Source: JABACD01 sp047639675 (GTDB taxonomy: Bacteria > Planctomycetota > UBA1135 > GCA-002686595). From it: 64,000 bases of DNA. Below, in pieces: positions 17,490-26,460 of the stretch. Position 1 is the stretch's first letter. Each line of letters starts with the position of its first letter. The stretch is from the NCBI GenBank assembly GCA_047639675.1, contig JBLIOI010000005.1, forward strand, positions 1 to 64,000. Reading direction: 5' to 3'. Under the pieces are notes generated by a model, which saw only the letters and a list, made by a program, of their open reading frames with translations, was not told where the DNA came from and searched no databases. Position numbers and translations under genes: made by a program.

Positions 17490-18737
17490 TTAGCTACCCC
17501 GGATTTGATCCCCTCTCCCAAAAGGACAAAAGGCCATGCAGGCACAGAGGGTGGCGAAAAGCGCAAACCAAGCGTCGAGGCGATAGGGATTTTCAGAACC
17601 AGAATCAGAGACTGTAGGAGAGGTCGCTTGGGGTTCTTGAAAAGAACCCGAACCCACTTCTAGGCGTTCGCGCAGAGGCACGACTCCTGCCGGCGGGAGG
17701 AGCGCTGAATCAAAGATCGCGCTCCATTGACTTGCAAAAGCAGCGTCGTCGCCTCGCAATTCAAGGATCTTGGCGAATGCCAAATCGATCTGCCCCGGAG
17801 TGATACGCAGGTAGGCGGATAGGGTCGAATCGGATGAATTTGCTGAATCGGTATCTACCCACATACTCCAGCCATCACCATCAATCTCCGCCCGCGAAGG
17901 TGAAGCCTCCTCCGTCACAGTGATCCGTAATTGAGCCTCGAGATCACTCACATCCAAACGCAAGCCGCGCTCTTCAGCCCAAATTCTTGCAAGCTCCTGA
18001 AGCTGGCTAGGAGTCCGCGGGTCAAGATTCAGGCTGCGCTGCTTGGCTCGCTTGCCCTCCGAGAGTTGGGCACCATCCCACTCAAGGTAGGAGTCGCCGC
18101 GTACCCCAACAGCGCCAAAAACCGCCTCGCCCCCGCTGGCAAAGTAACCCACATCATCCCGATCCCCTTCGGGAAGACCGTCAGTGATCCAGTTCAGGCG
18201 AACCGATTGTGCTGTGCTTGGCGGTGCGAGTTCTGGCGAATGGCTGCTGGGCCTCCTAGCCCACTCCTTCGGCGGTTCGCTGGCACGCACATCCCGAAGG
18301 CCTGCGGTGCGCCAAACCCTGTCCTCTAGAAGGGCATCATTGCCGTCCAGCCAGTCGAGCGCAGCGGCCAAGGCAATGGCGTATCGGGAACGACCGCCAA
18401 CTCCATCCCACGGCAGGAACATCGAGGGGCTTCTGTCGACTTCAAAATACCAGAGACGCTTGCTTGGACTCGTTTCAAAGCGTGGCCCGGCAACCGCAAT
18501 TCCGCTAGCAAAGATCGCGGCAAGCAAGAACCACACACGAAGAGGTAGGCGTTTGGCTGCATCGCCTTGGGGCCGCTCATGATCCGTAAGGATAGCTTTC
18601 CACAATTCCATCGTGCCAGTCGCCGACTCTACAGGTGAACTCTTGCGACGTAAGAAAAGCACGAGAAGAACTCCGAGACCCCACACGAGAAAGCCTGCGG
18701 GCCGCGACCAGAGCAAGTCATTGAATAGGGCAATCAT
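17490..18737 (-). CDS. BatA-like membrane protein with vWA-type motif
   Basis: This 415-residue protein opens with a transmembrane helix and a second one at about 62-82 (LRVWFLLAAIFASGIAVAGP), as in the BatA N-terminal (aerotolerance) domain. VDRSPSM at about residue 99-105 matches the DxSxS metal-binding motif of von Willebrand A domains, though the rest of the domain is poorly conserved. The last transmembrane helix lies close to the C-terminus (WFALFATLCACMAFCPF). It follows the DUF58 gene by only 4 nt, the classic MoxR-DUF58-BatA arrangement. No MoxR ATPase is in the window. The role is probably envelope-related chaperoning, as inferred for this family. Confidence 0.7.
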   Translation of the reverse strand: MIALFNDLLWSRPAGFLVWGLGVLLVLFLRRKSSPVESATGTMELWKAILTDHERPQGDAAKRLPLRVWFLLAAIFASGIAVAGPRFETSPSKRLWYFEVDRSPSMFLPWDGVGGRSRYAIALAAALDWLDGNDALLEDRVWRTAGLRDVRASEPPKEWARRPSSHSPELAPPSTAQSVRLNWITDGLPEGDRDDVGYFASGGEAVFGAVGVRGDSYLEWDGAQLSEGKRAKQRSLNLDPRTPSQLQELARIWAEERGLRLDVSDLEAQLRITVTEEASPSRAEIDGDGWSMWVDTDSANSSDSTLSAYLRITPGQIDLAFAKILELRGDDAAFASQWSAIFDSALLPPAGVVPLRERLEVGSGSFQEPQATSPTVSDSGSENPYRLDAWFALFATLCACMAFCPFGRGDQIRGS

Positions 18738-18741
18738 TCGA

Positions 18742-19623
18742 TCAGCGCGCGAATAAGAGGCTCACAATCGGTTCGAAATCTTCGTCGGTCGAACGGCAGA
18801 CGTAGCCGATGCGATGCCTCGAAGCCATCGTCCGCCACAACTCCAAGCGCTCCTCGACCGCGGCGCGATATTGCGACCTTTTGGCTTCGGTCAACTCAAG
18901 GGCTAACACCTCTTGGTTCTCCGCGTCCCACAACTTGATCGCGCCAAGCGGAGGATCCAATTCGTCGGGAGCGCACAAGTGCAACAACGAAATGTCACGT
19001 GAGGCACGCCGCAGAGAAAGCACTAAGCTAGCTGGGGTATCGCACAAGTCCCCGATACAGAACACACGACTCGCTTCTCGGAACCAATGACCATGATTCA
19101 AGAGGCTTGCCAAACCTGAGCTTCCCGCAGCCTCCTGCTCCTCCAAGAATTCCAACAACGCCGCCTGTCCATCACGGGCACCGGCTTCAAAAACTCGAGG
19201 GCGATCCTCTGCCCCTGGAGAAAGCAGCAACTTGACCCGCGCGCCGAACCGTGCGCCCAGAGCGCACAATGCAGCCGAGCATTCCGCTGCACGCTGCAGT
19301 TTTCCCGGTGGACCGACACCCATCGAAGCGCTGCTGTCCAAACACACAACCCAATTTTCGCCGGCCTCGCGACGAGTCACTTTCACGAAGGGTTGGTCCA
19401 ATCGGGCCAGAAGGTTCCAATCGAGTTGGCGTAAGTCTTCACCCGCCCGATAAGGGCGATAGCCAGCGAAATCGGTACCCATTCCGATCTTGGCAGCAGA
19501 CCCCGCACCTTCAGGGCTTTGGCGCCCGTGGGCCAAATGCAGTTCGAGAGCCGCCAAGCGCGCGCCAAAGTCCGAAGCGAATCGGACCTTTGCTGCGGGC
19601 AAGGTACGGGCAGCGCCTGACAT
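18742..19623 (-). CDS. DUF58 domain protein
   Basis: This 293-residue protein has the DUF58 signature FAGYRPYRAGEDLRQLDW near residues 52-70. VCLDSSASMG gives the DxSxS motif of a vWA-like fold. DUF58 proteins are usually encoded with MoxR AAA+ ATPases and BatA-like membrane proteins and help assemble or stabilise other proteins. Here the BatA-like gene follows at once, and the SpoIIE phosphatase gene lies 11 nt upstream, so all three are probably one operon. No transmembrane helix was seen. Confidence 0.85.
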   Translation of the reverse strand: MSGAARTLPAAKVRFASDFGARLAALELHLAHGRQSPEGAGSAAKIGMGTDFAGYRPYRAGEDLRQLDWNLLARLDQPFVKVTRREAGENWVVCLDSSASMGVGPPGKLQRAAECSAALCALGARFGARVKLLLSPGAEDRPRVFEAGARDGQAALLEFLEEQEAAGSSGLASLLNHGHWFREASRVFCIGDLCDTPASLVLSLRRASRDISLLHLCAPDELDPPLGAIKLWDAENQEVLALELTEAKRSQYRAAVEERLELWRTMASRHRIGYVCRSTDEDFEPIVSLLFAR

Positions 19624-19634
19624 CTACTGCGCCC

Positions 19635-21026
19635 TCAATCCACGCGGCGGACAGCGACCATCGTCATATCGTCTTCGCAATTGTCGGCACAGAAATCGAG
19701 CACTTGCTTGATCAGCAATTCGGCCAAGGGCTTGGCGTCAGAAGTCTTCTTAACTCCTTCCATCAGCAAGCCTTCGAGACCCTCCTCGCCCAAGAGGTCG
19801 TCGGGAGCTGAAAGTTTGCGAGCTTCCGTAATACCGTCTGTGAAAACAAGCAACACATCCCCCGTCTCCATGCGGAACTTCGTGCTCTCATCGAACACAA
19901 AGTCATCCATCATTCCGAGCGCTGGTCCATGGGCATCGAGCTTGGTGATTTTGCCGGTCTTCGCGCTATAAACGCTTGGCGGCGTGTGTCCGGCGTTGAC
20001 GACTTCGATGTCCCCGTTCTCTGAAAGGAGCGCAACGAACAACGTCACAAAGTTTCCAACCTCGATTCGATCGGCGATATCTTCGTTGACTATACCAACG
20101 GCTTCACGCAAATCTGAAACGACGCGAACCGTCGAACGCAGGCTCGCCTGAGCCTGCGACGTGATTAGCGCGGAGGCGGGCCCGTGCCCTGTCACGTCGC
20201 CGACAACCACGCCATAACGCCCGTCTCGAGTCTTGAAAAAATCGTAGAAGTCGCCGCTCGTGCGTTCAGCCGCTCGATACCAACCGAACACATCGTATCC
20301 GGAAAAGTCACTTGGAACCTGGGGCATCAAGTTGTCCTGAACAATGCTGGCGTTCTCCAACGAGGCTTCCAGGCGAGCGCGCTCCAAGGCATCCAAGTGA
20401 GCAACCATCGTCTTCAGCGCGGAAACAATCTGAGTTGAGAGTCGCGCGAAGTAGGCCAACTCACTCGCTCCGAATTCTCGAGTGGCCGCTTTGGAGTCCA
20501 CATAAAGAACGCCGCGAAAAGAATTAGCGTCAGCACCAGTATCAAAGGGTACGCACATCAGTGAGCGCAACTTAAGGTCGAAGATGCTGGCGCCGAGATC
20601 ACCCGCTTCGGCGCTTGAAATATCCTTCAGGGGTAGGCGCGTTTCGAGCACCTTCTTGACCACGCTAGTCGAATAACGCAAATCTCCGGTTAGGGGTTCG
20701 GAGCCGCGTTGGCGTGCTATGCGAACCTCACAGTTTCCGCCTCCGGAATCCAAAATCAGCATGCCACGGTCAGACTCGGTACGCCGAATCGAAGCGTCGA
20801 CAATGTAGGTTAGAAGATCATCCAGATCTTCGTGGCCCGACAGGCGCACCACCCGCTCGGCAATCGACGCATACTCCTCTAACAGGCTGTCCGTTCGCCG
20901 CTGGTCCTCCATTGCATCCCCAGTGAGGAACTGAGTCGCGTCCTGGTCATTGCTAGGCGTGGGGGCCAGCTTCTGCTTCCCACCAGCCAATTCGGGGGCT
21001 TTCGCCTTCTTCTTCCAAAACACCAT
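19635..21026 (-). CDS. GAF-domain PP2C/SpoIIE phosphatase
   Basis: This 463-residue protein has a GAF domain (about 60-215), a helical linker (about 220-240) and a SpoIIE/RsbU-type PP2C phosphatase domain to the end. The phosphatase domain shows SGDFYDFF, VVGDVTGHGPASALI and LLVFTDGITEA, including the metal-binding aspartates. Such enzymes dephosphorylate a STAS-domain anti-anti-sigma factor in partner-switching systems. A STAS protein gene lies immediately divergent, separated by 127 nt between starts. The GAF domain would sense an unknown small molecule. Genes for a kinase/anti-sigma factor (RsbW type) were not seen. It is likely the first gene of the operon with DUF58 and the BatA-like gene. 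Confidence 0.88.
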   Translation of the reverse strand: MVFWKKKAKAPELAGGKQKLAPTPSNDQDATQFLTGDAMEDQRRTDSLLEEYASIAERVVRLSGHEDLDDLLTYIVDASIRRTESDRGMLILDSGGGNCEVRIARQRGSEPLTGDLRYSTSVVKKVLETRLPLKDISSAEAGDLGASIFDLKLRSLMCVPFDTGADANSFRGVLYVDSKAATREFGASELAYFARLSTQIVSALKTMVAHLDALERARLEASLENASIVQDNLMPQVPSDFSGYDVFGWYRAAERTSGDFYDFFKTRDGRYGVVVGDVTGHGPASALITSQAQASLRSTVRVVSDLREAVGIVNEDIADRIEVGNFVTLFVALLSENGDIEVVNAGHTPPSVYSAKTGKITKLDAHGPALGMMDDFVFDESTKFRMETGDVLLVFTDGITEARKLSAPDDLLGEEGLEGLLMEGVKKTSDAKPLAELLIKQVLDFCADNCEDDMTMVAVRRVD

Positions 21027-21153
21027 GGGGGAAGTCTAAGTGACTAACGGCGCCTGTCCGCCAAAAATCCTTGCCTCTGGCCTCTCCATCGGGACAATCT
21101 ACGCTCCTTCGCTGGCCCAAGCCAGCCACCAGATAGAACCGGAGCCGCAAAGA

Positions 21154-21969
21154 ATGCACATAACTGTAGAACCGCGTGAGACGTACGCCATCCTGTACCT
21201 GGCTGGCGAATTTGACACCTACTATGTTCCTGCACTCCAGGCCGAGATCGATAGTCTCCTGCAAGCCAAGGTTTGCAACGCTGTTTTGAATCTGCGCTTG
21301 GTCAAGTTCATCAACTCGACCGCTCTCGGTGCGATCATCAAGGCTTCCAAGCAATTGGGAGACGCTGGCGGTCGCCTGGTCATCGCTCACCCCTCCAAAT
21401 TCTGTCGCGACATCCTCGGCAAGGTCGGCCTCGACCGCGTCGTTCCGATATTTGATACGGACGAGGAGGCCGCTTCCAACCTGGGGGTCGAGGCCTCGAA
21501 GAGCACTAACGGAGAGGAGGTCTTCACAGAGGATCAATCCTCGGTGATCTTTAGCCCGGTCGACAGTGACCGAGTGAAGCACTTCATCGCCGAGAGCAGT
21601 TCTCCTGTAAACCCGGTTCACGGCCATACTTTCGGGAATCACTGGAGTGGCATCGGCCGCATGTCTGGGCTCGATAACGAAAGCGTGCGCTTCACATGGA
21701 GTGGTGGCAAGACCAACCTTGAGCCCTTCTCCATGGCGCAACTACTCGCCCTTGGAACCGACTGGCGCGTCAAATTTCGTCTGCCCCTTTTGAAGAAAGG
21801 CTACTGCGAAGCCATCGCAACGATCAGCGAAGTCGAAGAACGCGCCGACGGAATCAAAGTCCAGGCGACTTTCAAGGAAATCGATAAGGAAACAAGCGAG
21901 TCGGTACGCCAGTACGCTGCGGACATGTCCTATCTAAAAGACGAGCTCCGCAAAGCAACCGATAGTTAG
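21154..21969 (+). CDS. STAS-domain protein with extra C-terminal domain
   Basis: This 271-residue protein begins with a STAS domain (about 1-108), the anti-sigma-factor-antagonist fold. FINSTALGAIIKAS carries the serine that kinases phosphorylate in SpoIIAA/RsbV proteins. A linker of about 45 residues precedes a C-terminal domain of about 110 residues with beta-strand pattern that loosely resembles PilZ (c-di-GMP binding), but the RxxxR and DxSxxG motifs of PilZ are not clear. The start at 21154 is preferred because GGAG (21141-21144) lies 9 nt upstream and the STAS domain begins there; a GTG at 21040 would add 38 residues. It is divergent from the SpoIIE phosphatase, its likely partner. Confidence 0.8.
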   Translation: MHITVEPRETYAILYLAGEFDTYYVPALQAEIDSLLQAKVCNAVLNLRLVKFINSTALGAIIKASKQLGDAGGRLVIAHPSKFCRDILGKVGLDRVVPIFDTDEEAASNLGVEASKSTNGEEVFTEDQSSVIFSPVDSDRVKHFIAESSSPVNPVHGHTFGNHWSGIGRMSGLDNESVRFTWSGGKTNLEPFSMAQLLALGTDWRVKFRLPLLKKGYCEAIATISEVEERADGIKVQATFKEIDKETSESVRQYAADMSYLKDELRKATDS

Positions 21970-23102
21970 TCCGCTTTCTTCGCTGACTCTGCAAGCTTCT
22001 CGCGGGCTTCGAACAGGATCTGTTCGAAGCCCGCGGCTACAACTGCCCAATCCAAGCGTTCCTCTGCGATTTCCCGGGCACGGTATCCCCAACGCTTGCG
22101 CGCCTCCGGTGCCCCCGATGCGCGCGAGATAGCCTTAGCCCATGCGTCAACCGACCCTGGTTCTACAAATAAGCCAGAGCCGTCCTCTTCCAAGAGTTCT
22201 TCAAAGCGCGGTAACTTCGCCACCAAGATCGGCAGCCCGCAGGCAAGCCCACGCGGAATTTGTAGTCCTCGTACTCGTTCATCCAGAGCCGGAACGGCCA
22301 GCAAAGTCGCGCTCCCCATCAGACCTGGCAACTCTTCAATGCGTGACTGAGGAAGCCAATACACGGCTGACCCGACACCTAAGCGATCCACAAGCGCGCG
22401 CAAGGCGAGTCGCTCGCGAGTCTTGCCGCCGCCTGCTAGAACCAGCGACCAATCGCGTCCTTGGCCCACCGTTTGTGCGAAGGCCTTGATCAAGACCTCC
22501 AAGCCTCGGTCCTTCGAAATCCGTCCGGCGTAGAGCAACAAGCGCCCTGTGATGTTGTGGCGCCTGACCACGTTCGAAGCAAGACCCGGCCGAAACAAGC
22601 CCAGATCTACCCCTGCGGGCAAGAGTTTCAAACTCTCCTTCGTAAAGCCTTCTTCAAGAGCTTGAGTTCGGGCCAAGGGATCTAGCACCACGACCCTTTG
22701 CGCCACGCGGCGAACAAACAGGCCCCAAAGATGTTCTCCGCACCAGCGAAGAAAGCGGTCAAAGCGACTGCCCATAATGGCGGCGGCCGATTCGACAAGA
22801 ACCAAGGGGACGTTCAGCTTCCGAGCAGCCCGCGCGCCGAGGAAGGCGGCAGGCGAAAGGGCGTCATAAGCGATGATGACGTCCGGCTTGAAGCCAACTA
22901 CGCCAGGGCTCTCCGGTTTCTGTGTACCGTCGGGCAGGAGATCCGGGCCCGAACGCGGAATGACGCCCGAAGGCGCGCCAAAACCGCGAACATTGTGGCC
23001 CCTACCCAGCAATTCCCGCGCCAAGTGAGGCGCATATTCCCCTCCCATGACCGCCAGGTCGAAGGGGTTAAGCAGGATTGCGATTCGGAGAGATGATTCC
23101 AC
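21966..23102 (-). CDS. GT4-type glycosyltransferase
   Basis: This 378-residue protein has the GT-B fold of family 4 glycosyltransferases. Its N-terminal half holds the acceptor domain (NPFDLAVMGGEYAPHLARE). The C-terminal half has LLYAGRISKDRGLEVLIKAF and the later acidic donor-sugar region (FVEPGSVDAWAKAI) of GT4 enzymes. It would transfer a nucleotide-activated sugar during surface glycan or glycolipid synthesis. The donor is unknown. The start codon appears to be GTG. Its 3' end overlaps the end of the STAS gene by 4 nt, tail to tail. The next gene upstream is divergent with 137 nt between. Confidence 0.85.
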   Translation of the reverse strand: MESSLRIAILLNPFDLAVMGGEYAPHLARELLGRGHNVRGFGAPSGVIPRSGPDLLPDGTQKPESPGVVGFKPDVIIAYDALSPAAFLGARAARKLNVPLVLVESAAAIMGSRFDRFLRWCGEHLWGLFVRRVAQRVVVLDPLARTQALEEGFTKESLKLLPAGVDLGLFRPGLASNVVRRHNITGRLLLYAGRISKDRGLEVLIKAFAQTVGQGRDWSLVLAGGGKTRERLALRALVDRLGVGSAVYWLPQSRIEELPGLMGSATLLAVPALDERVRGLQIPRGLACGLPILVAKLPRFEELLEEDGSGLFVEPGSVDAWAKAISRASGAPEARKRWGYRAREIAEERLDWAVVAAGFEQILFEAREKLAESAKKAD

Positions 23103-23239
23103 GTTGGGTGGAGAGTAGGAACTCTCTTCCAGGGCTCAAGTGTCGTTTCCATACATTCTGAAATCGCAGCTCAAGAGTGTAACTCTGAAACCGAGAACAG
23201 AGCAGACATCACCAAGGAACCAAGCCCTCCAAGATCTGT

Positions 23240-23875
23240 ATGACCCCTCCCCTATTCGACGTTGACGGCCTCCCCGCCCCGCTACCCGGAACCTCCAGCC
23301 CCCAAGCTGCCCTTTTTGTGGATCGCTGGGGAACCTTGCTAGAACTCCCAACCAAAAACAACTCAGCTGCCTTCAAGGACATTCAATTCACCGAAGGTGC
23401 TTTGGACGCACTTTTCCGCGCAACGCAAGCTGGCTGGACCTTGTATCTCGTCGGCAATGAAGACTTGGTATCCACCGGAAAAGTCAGTGACAAGGCCTGG
23501 ATAAAGTTTGAGGCGGAATTGCTTTCCACCATGCAAGCCAAGGGTGTCCGAGTTGCGCACAGCTATGCCTGCCTCGATCACCCGGAAAAGGGCAAAGGCG
23601 CGCACCAGCGCGATTCAGTGTTCTTGCTACCCAACACAGGACCCATGTACCACGCCCGCCAGCACGATGGGATCCACTTGCCCACCAGCTGGGTCATTGG
23701 CGATTCGACCCTCGAACTCGCCTCTGGTTGGCGCGCAGGCTGCCGAACGGCTTCGGTCAAGAGCGGCCTCGCGGCAGCTGATGGAGAGGTCGAAATTGAC
23801 GTGGAATTCCAAGGCGAGAACCTCGCCGCGGTGCTCGACGAGATTATGCAGCTCGCGGCAGCCGCGAATAACTAA
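23240..23875 (+). CDS. Degenerate HAD-superfamily phosphatase-like protein
   Basis: This 211-residue protein resembles histidinol-phosphatase/GmhB-type HAD phosphatases. The first motif reads FVDRWGTL (Asp28, Trp30), where active enzymes have D-x-D-G-T; the second Asp, the general acid/base, is replaced by Trp. Motif IV (VIGDSTLEL) is kept. The GmhB zinc-binding cysteines are not clearly present; only YACLDHPEKGKG remains. The protein is probably inactive as a phosphatase, or uses another chemistry or a structural role. Upstream is a divergent GT4 gene. It ends 8 nt from the end of the convergent FecR-like gene. Confidence 0.65.
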   Translation: MTPPLFDVDGLPAPLPGTSSPQAALFVDRWGTLLELPTKNNSAAFKDIQFTEGALDALFRATQAGWTLYLVGNEDLVSTGKVSDKAWIKFEAELLSTMQAKGVRVAHSYACLDHPEKGKGAHQRDSVFLLPNTGPMYHARQHDGIHLPTSWVIGDSTLELASGWRAGCRTASVKSGLAAADGEVEIDVEFQGENLAAVLDEIMQLAAAANN

Positions 23876-23883
23876 CGCGGCAA

Positions 23884-25230
23884 CTATCGTCGAAGGTCAC
23901 GGAAGAGCGTTCGCACAAACCCAACATGGTAGCGCATGCTCCCGTCGGCCTCGACGACAAGCGATCCGCCCGGAAAGATGCGCATGTCGAGCTGGCTATT
24001 GAAAAACCACACGGGCTCCGTTGCGTTCGCCGCCAGACTGATTCGTCGCCGGCCTTCGATCATGGAATCGATGACGAGATCACTGCTACGCTGCAGTGCG
24101 TAGTTGGTTGACCACATGATCTTCTCACCCGGAAGTCCGCGCCAGTACTCCGCCTGATGGCCCTTTGGGACATCTTCAGCAAAGCCGAAGTCAGAGTCCT
24201 TCGTCGATATTCGACGGGAATTGTCCCGGCGAACCTTCGGAAGATATTCGCTCGGAACGGCTTCTGTAGCTATCTCTGGGGCTGGCGTATCTTCTTCCGG
24301 CAAAGCCTCTACGTCGATTTTGGGTTCATCGAAGGGCCAATCCCACTCTTTCCAAGGGGCCTGCGATAGCGGGGACAAACTCTCAGGCTTCGCGGGGTGA
24401 TTGAGGTGCTCTTCAATTTCCTCGACGTCTAATTCGGCCGACTCCGAGGGCGGGCCTGTCCACGGCCAATCCCAGCGCTCCCACGCTTCGACCTCGGCTT
24501 CTTGTCCTTCCAAGCTCCAACGGGAAGCGTCCCAGCTTTCAGTCGAAATAGAGGTCATGTCCGGGATTCCGTTAATCGGCCCAGCTCCCCAAGGCCACTC
24601 ACTCTCATTCCAGCTCCGTGCTTGCGGTGTACTGCGCCGATCGGGTGCTGTTGGCGCCGGACCTGTACCCTGCAACCTCCGGCTATGCCCCTGCGCAATC
24701 ATCGTCGGAGACGCCACGTGTTGAAGTGCACCAATCCACGCCGCGCTCGCCGTTCCACCCGCATGGTTGACGAGCTCCGTACCGCCTCCCGGGAGTCCTC
24801 GCAGGGAAACAGCGCCGACACCTAAGTTGACTCGCCAAGCCCCAGGCAATTCCAAGCGGGCGCTACTCGATCGCAATAGAATCTCTGCACGGTACAGCGC
24901 ACCGAAGTTCAATCGTAGCTCGCCGTCCGTGGTCACCGCCTGCCAAGAAACCGAGGTTGGGCCCCAGAGTTCCAAAGTCCCCAATCCGACCACCTGCAAC
25001 TGTGCGCTAGCGCCGGGGGCCAATTCGAGGTGGCCGGGGCCATAGATCTGCGTCCCGCCAGTCCGTCGATCGATGGGTACGATGCCCGAATCATCCACCA
25101 GAATTCCACGTCCCGTTAGGAGATCGAGGATAGCTGAATCCATGGCTACGGAGGCACAAGGGGCCTTGGGAGCAATAATAAGCAGACTAGTGGCCACTAG
25201 GGCCGATTGAAAAGCGGTCTTGAAAAGCAT
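23884..25230 (-). CDS. FecR-like secreted protein with tryptophan repeats
   Basis: This protein of about 448 residues has an N-terminal signal sequence (MLFKTAFQSALVATSLLIIA). A beta-rich region (about 60-180) follows, with glycine turns and short strands as in FecR/LamG-like sandwich domains. A low-complexity acidic region (about 205-330) contains three W-x4-W-P-[WF] motifs exactly 43 residues apart (Trp207, Trp250, Trp293). A last beta domain follows (about 360-448). The ATG at 25230 gives a better signal than a TTG at 25245. It lies downstream of mcsB by about 130 nt on the same strand. No enzyme motif was recognised. Confidence 0.6.
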   Translation of the reverse strand: MLFKTAFQSALVATSLLIIAPKAPCASVAMDSAILDLLTGRGILVDDSGIVPIDRRTGGTQIYGPGHLELAPGASAQLQVVGLGTLELWGPTSVSWQAVTTDGELRLNFGALYRAEILLRSSSARLELPGAWRVNLGVGAVSLRGLPGGGTELVNHAGGTASAAWIGALQHVASPTMIAQGHSRRLQGTGPAPTAPDRRSTPQARSWNESEWPWGAGPINGIPDMTSISTESWDASRWSLEGQEAEVEAWERWDWPWTGPPSESAELDVEEIEEHLNHPAKPESLSPLSQAPWKEWDWPFDEPKIDVEALPEEDTPAPEIATEAVPSEYLPKVRRDNSRRISTKDSDFGFAEDVPKGHQAEYWRGLPGEKIMWSTNYALQRSSDLVIDSMIEGRRRISLAANATEPVWFFNSQLDMRIFPGGSLVVEADGSMRYHVGFVRTLFRDLRR

Positions 25231-25362
25231 AAGCGCTGGCACCAATTGAGGGGGTAATCCCTCTATCGACGTCCGGCAGGCTCCGACCTCAAGGAAAGCG
25301 ATGGACTCCCTTCCCTATCTATCCGTCGTATTTCGGCGCTGCAAGAGCTGCGCTACTAACAG

Positions 25363-26460
25363 CTAGGCCAAACACCGGCGGAGCAGTACAGCACGCAACG
25401 AATCCCGTTCGCTCGGTTCGAGCAGGGCCTCACCACTCTCAGATGGATTCAGGGCCTGGATATGCCCTTTTTGGATCTGCACTCCAAGGGCATTGAGCAA
25501 GCCCAAGCCACGGCCTTCGATCAGTCCGAGTGTATGACCCAATCGAATGTTCGATAGGTGTGCCAGTGCCGAATCTGTTGCCATCGAGCGGGCGGTGCGC
25601 AGCACTCCGAGAGACTTGGAGACGCGATCAGAGAGTGCAGCGCGTTGGTCGTCAAGTAGCGCTCGACGCACTTTGCGCTCGAACTCAGCGATAACCGGCA
25701 CCAAAGCCTGCAAGTCTTCGACCAGGCTCGCCTCGTCCCGACCGAGGGTGACTTGGTTGCTGATCTGAAAGAAGTCCCCTGCCGCTCGACTGCCTTCGCC
25801 GTACAAACCGCGCACGGCCAAACCGGTGCGCTGCGCAGCAGTAAAGACCTTTTCCAGTTCCGTACGCACGAGACTCAACGCGGGAAGATGCAGCATGACA
25901 GAAGCGCGCAATCCCGTGCCAACATTCGTCGGGCAGCCTGTCAGGTAGCCGAGTTTCTTTGAAACAGCGAAAGGCAAACGCTGTTCCAAAAAACGGTCGA
26001 GTTTGAGTGCAGCAGAGTGTGCTCCTTCTAGATCGAAGCCTGCGGTAATCGACTGAATCCGCAAGTGATCCTCTTCGTTCACCATCACCGAGATGCTCTC
26101 GGAATCCCCGAATGCAATGGCACGGCCAGGGGGCACCGTTTTACCCGGGTTGGCCGGCGACAGATCACGGCTGATCAAGTGCCTCTCGCGCAGCACCAGG
26201 CGCAAGATCAGGCTGGTGTCCTCCATCGAGACCCAACGCGTGTGGCCATCCAGAGCAGCCTCAGATAAAACCGGACGGACAGTCCCCGCAAGTTCCTGTG
26301 CTTGCTCGCCTGAAAGCCGAGCGGCAAACGGGAAGCTACTTAGGTTACGCGCCAACCGAATCCGACAGGAAACGACAACGTCATCCGCTTTCGCGCTAGT
26401 CGTCAACCATGAGCTGACTTCGCTGGCAAAGCTGCGGGGATCGATCGGAGTGGAATCCAA
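25363..26460 (-). CDS. mcsB: McsB-type protein arginine kinase
   Basis: This ATP:guanido phosphotransferase family protein is most like McsB, which phosphorylates arginine side chains and marks proteins for ClpCP. SCRIRLARN (about 31-39), NEEDHLRIQ (about 128-136) and GYLTGCPTNVGTGLRASV (about 171-188) are the guanido-kinase hallmarks. RDSLRA at the C-terminus (about 352-357) matches the RDxxRA phosphoarginine-pocket motif of McsB, which argues against creatine/arginine kinases. The start is uncertain: TTG 26460 gives 365 residues, the usual size, whereas an upstream in-frame start at 26655 would add a poorly conserved leader. McsA, CtsR and ClpC genes are absent nearby, so regulation may differ from that of Bacillus. 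Confidence 0.82.
   Translation of the reverse strand: MDSTPIDPRSFASEVSSWLTTSAKADDVVVSCRIRLARNLSSFPFAARLSGEQAQELAGTVRPVLSEAALDGHTRWVSMEDTSLILRLVLRERHLISRDLSPANPGKTVPPGRAIAFGDSESISVMVNEEDHLRIQSITAGFDLEGAHSAALKLDRFLEQRLPFAVSKKLGYLTGCPTNVGTGLRASVMLHLPALSLVRTELEKVFTAAQRTGLAVRGLYGEGSRAAGDFFQISNQVTLGRDEASLVEDLQALVPVIAEFERKVRRALLDDQRAALSDRVSKSLGVLRTARSMATDSALAHLSNIRLGHTLGLIEGRGLGLLNALGVQIQKGHIQALNPSESGEALLEPSERDSLRAVLLRRCLA

Noticed and set aside
20953..21741. Long open frame antisense to the STAS gene and phosphatase start
   Set aside because: It has no recognisable domain and overlaps two well-supported genes; long antisense frames are common at this base composition.
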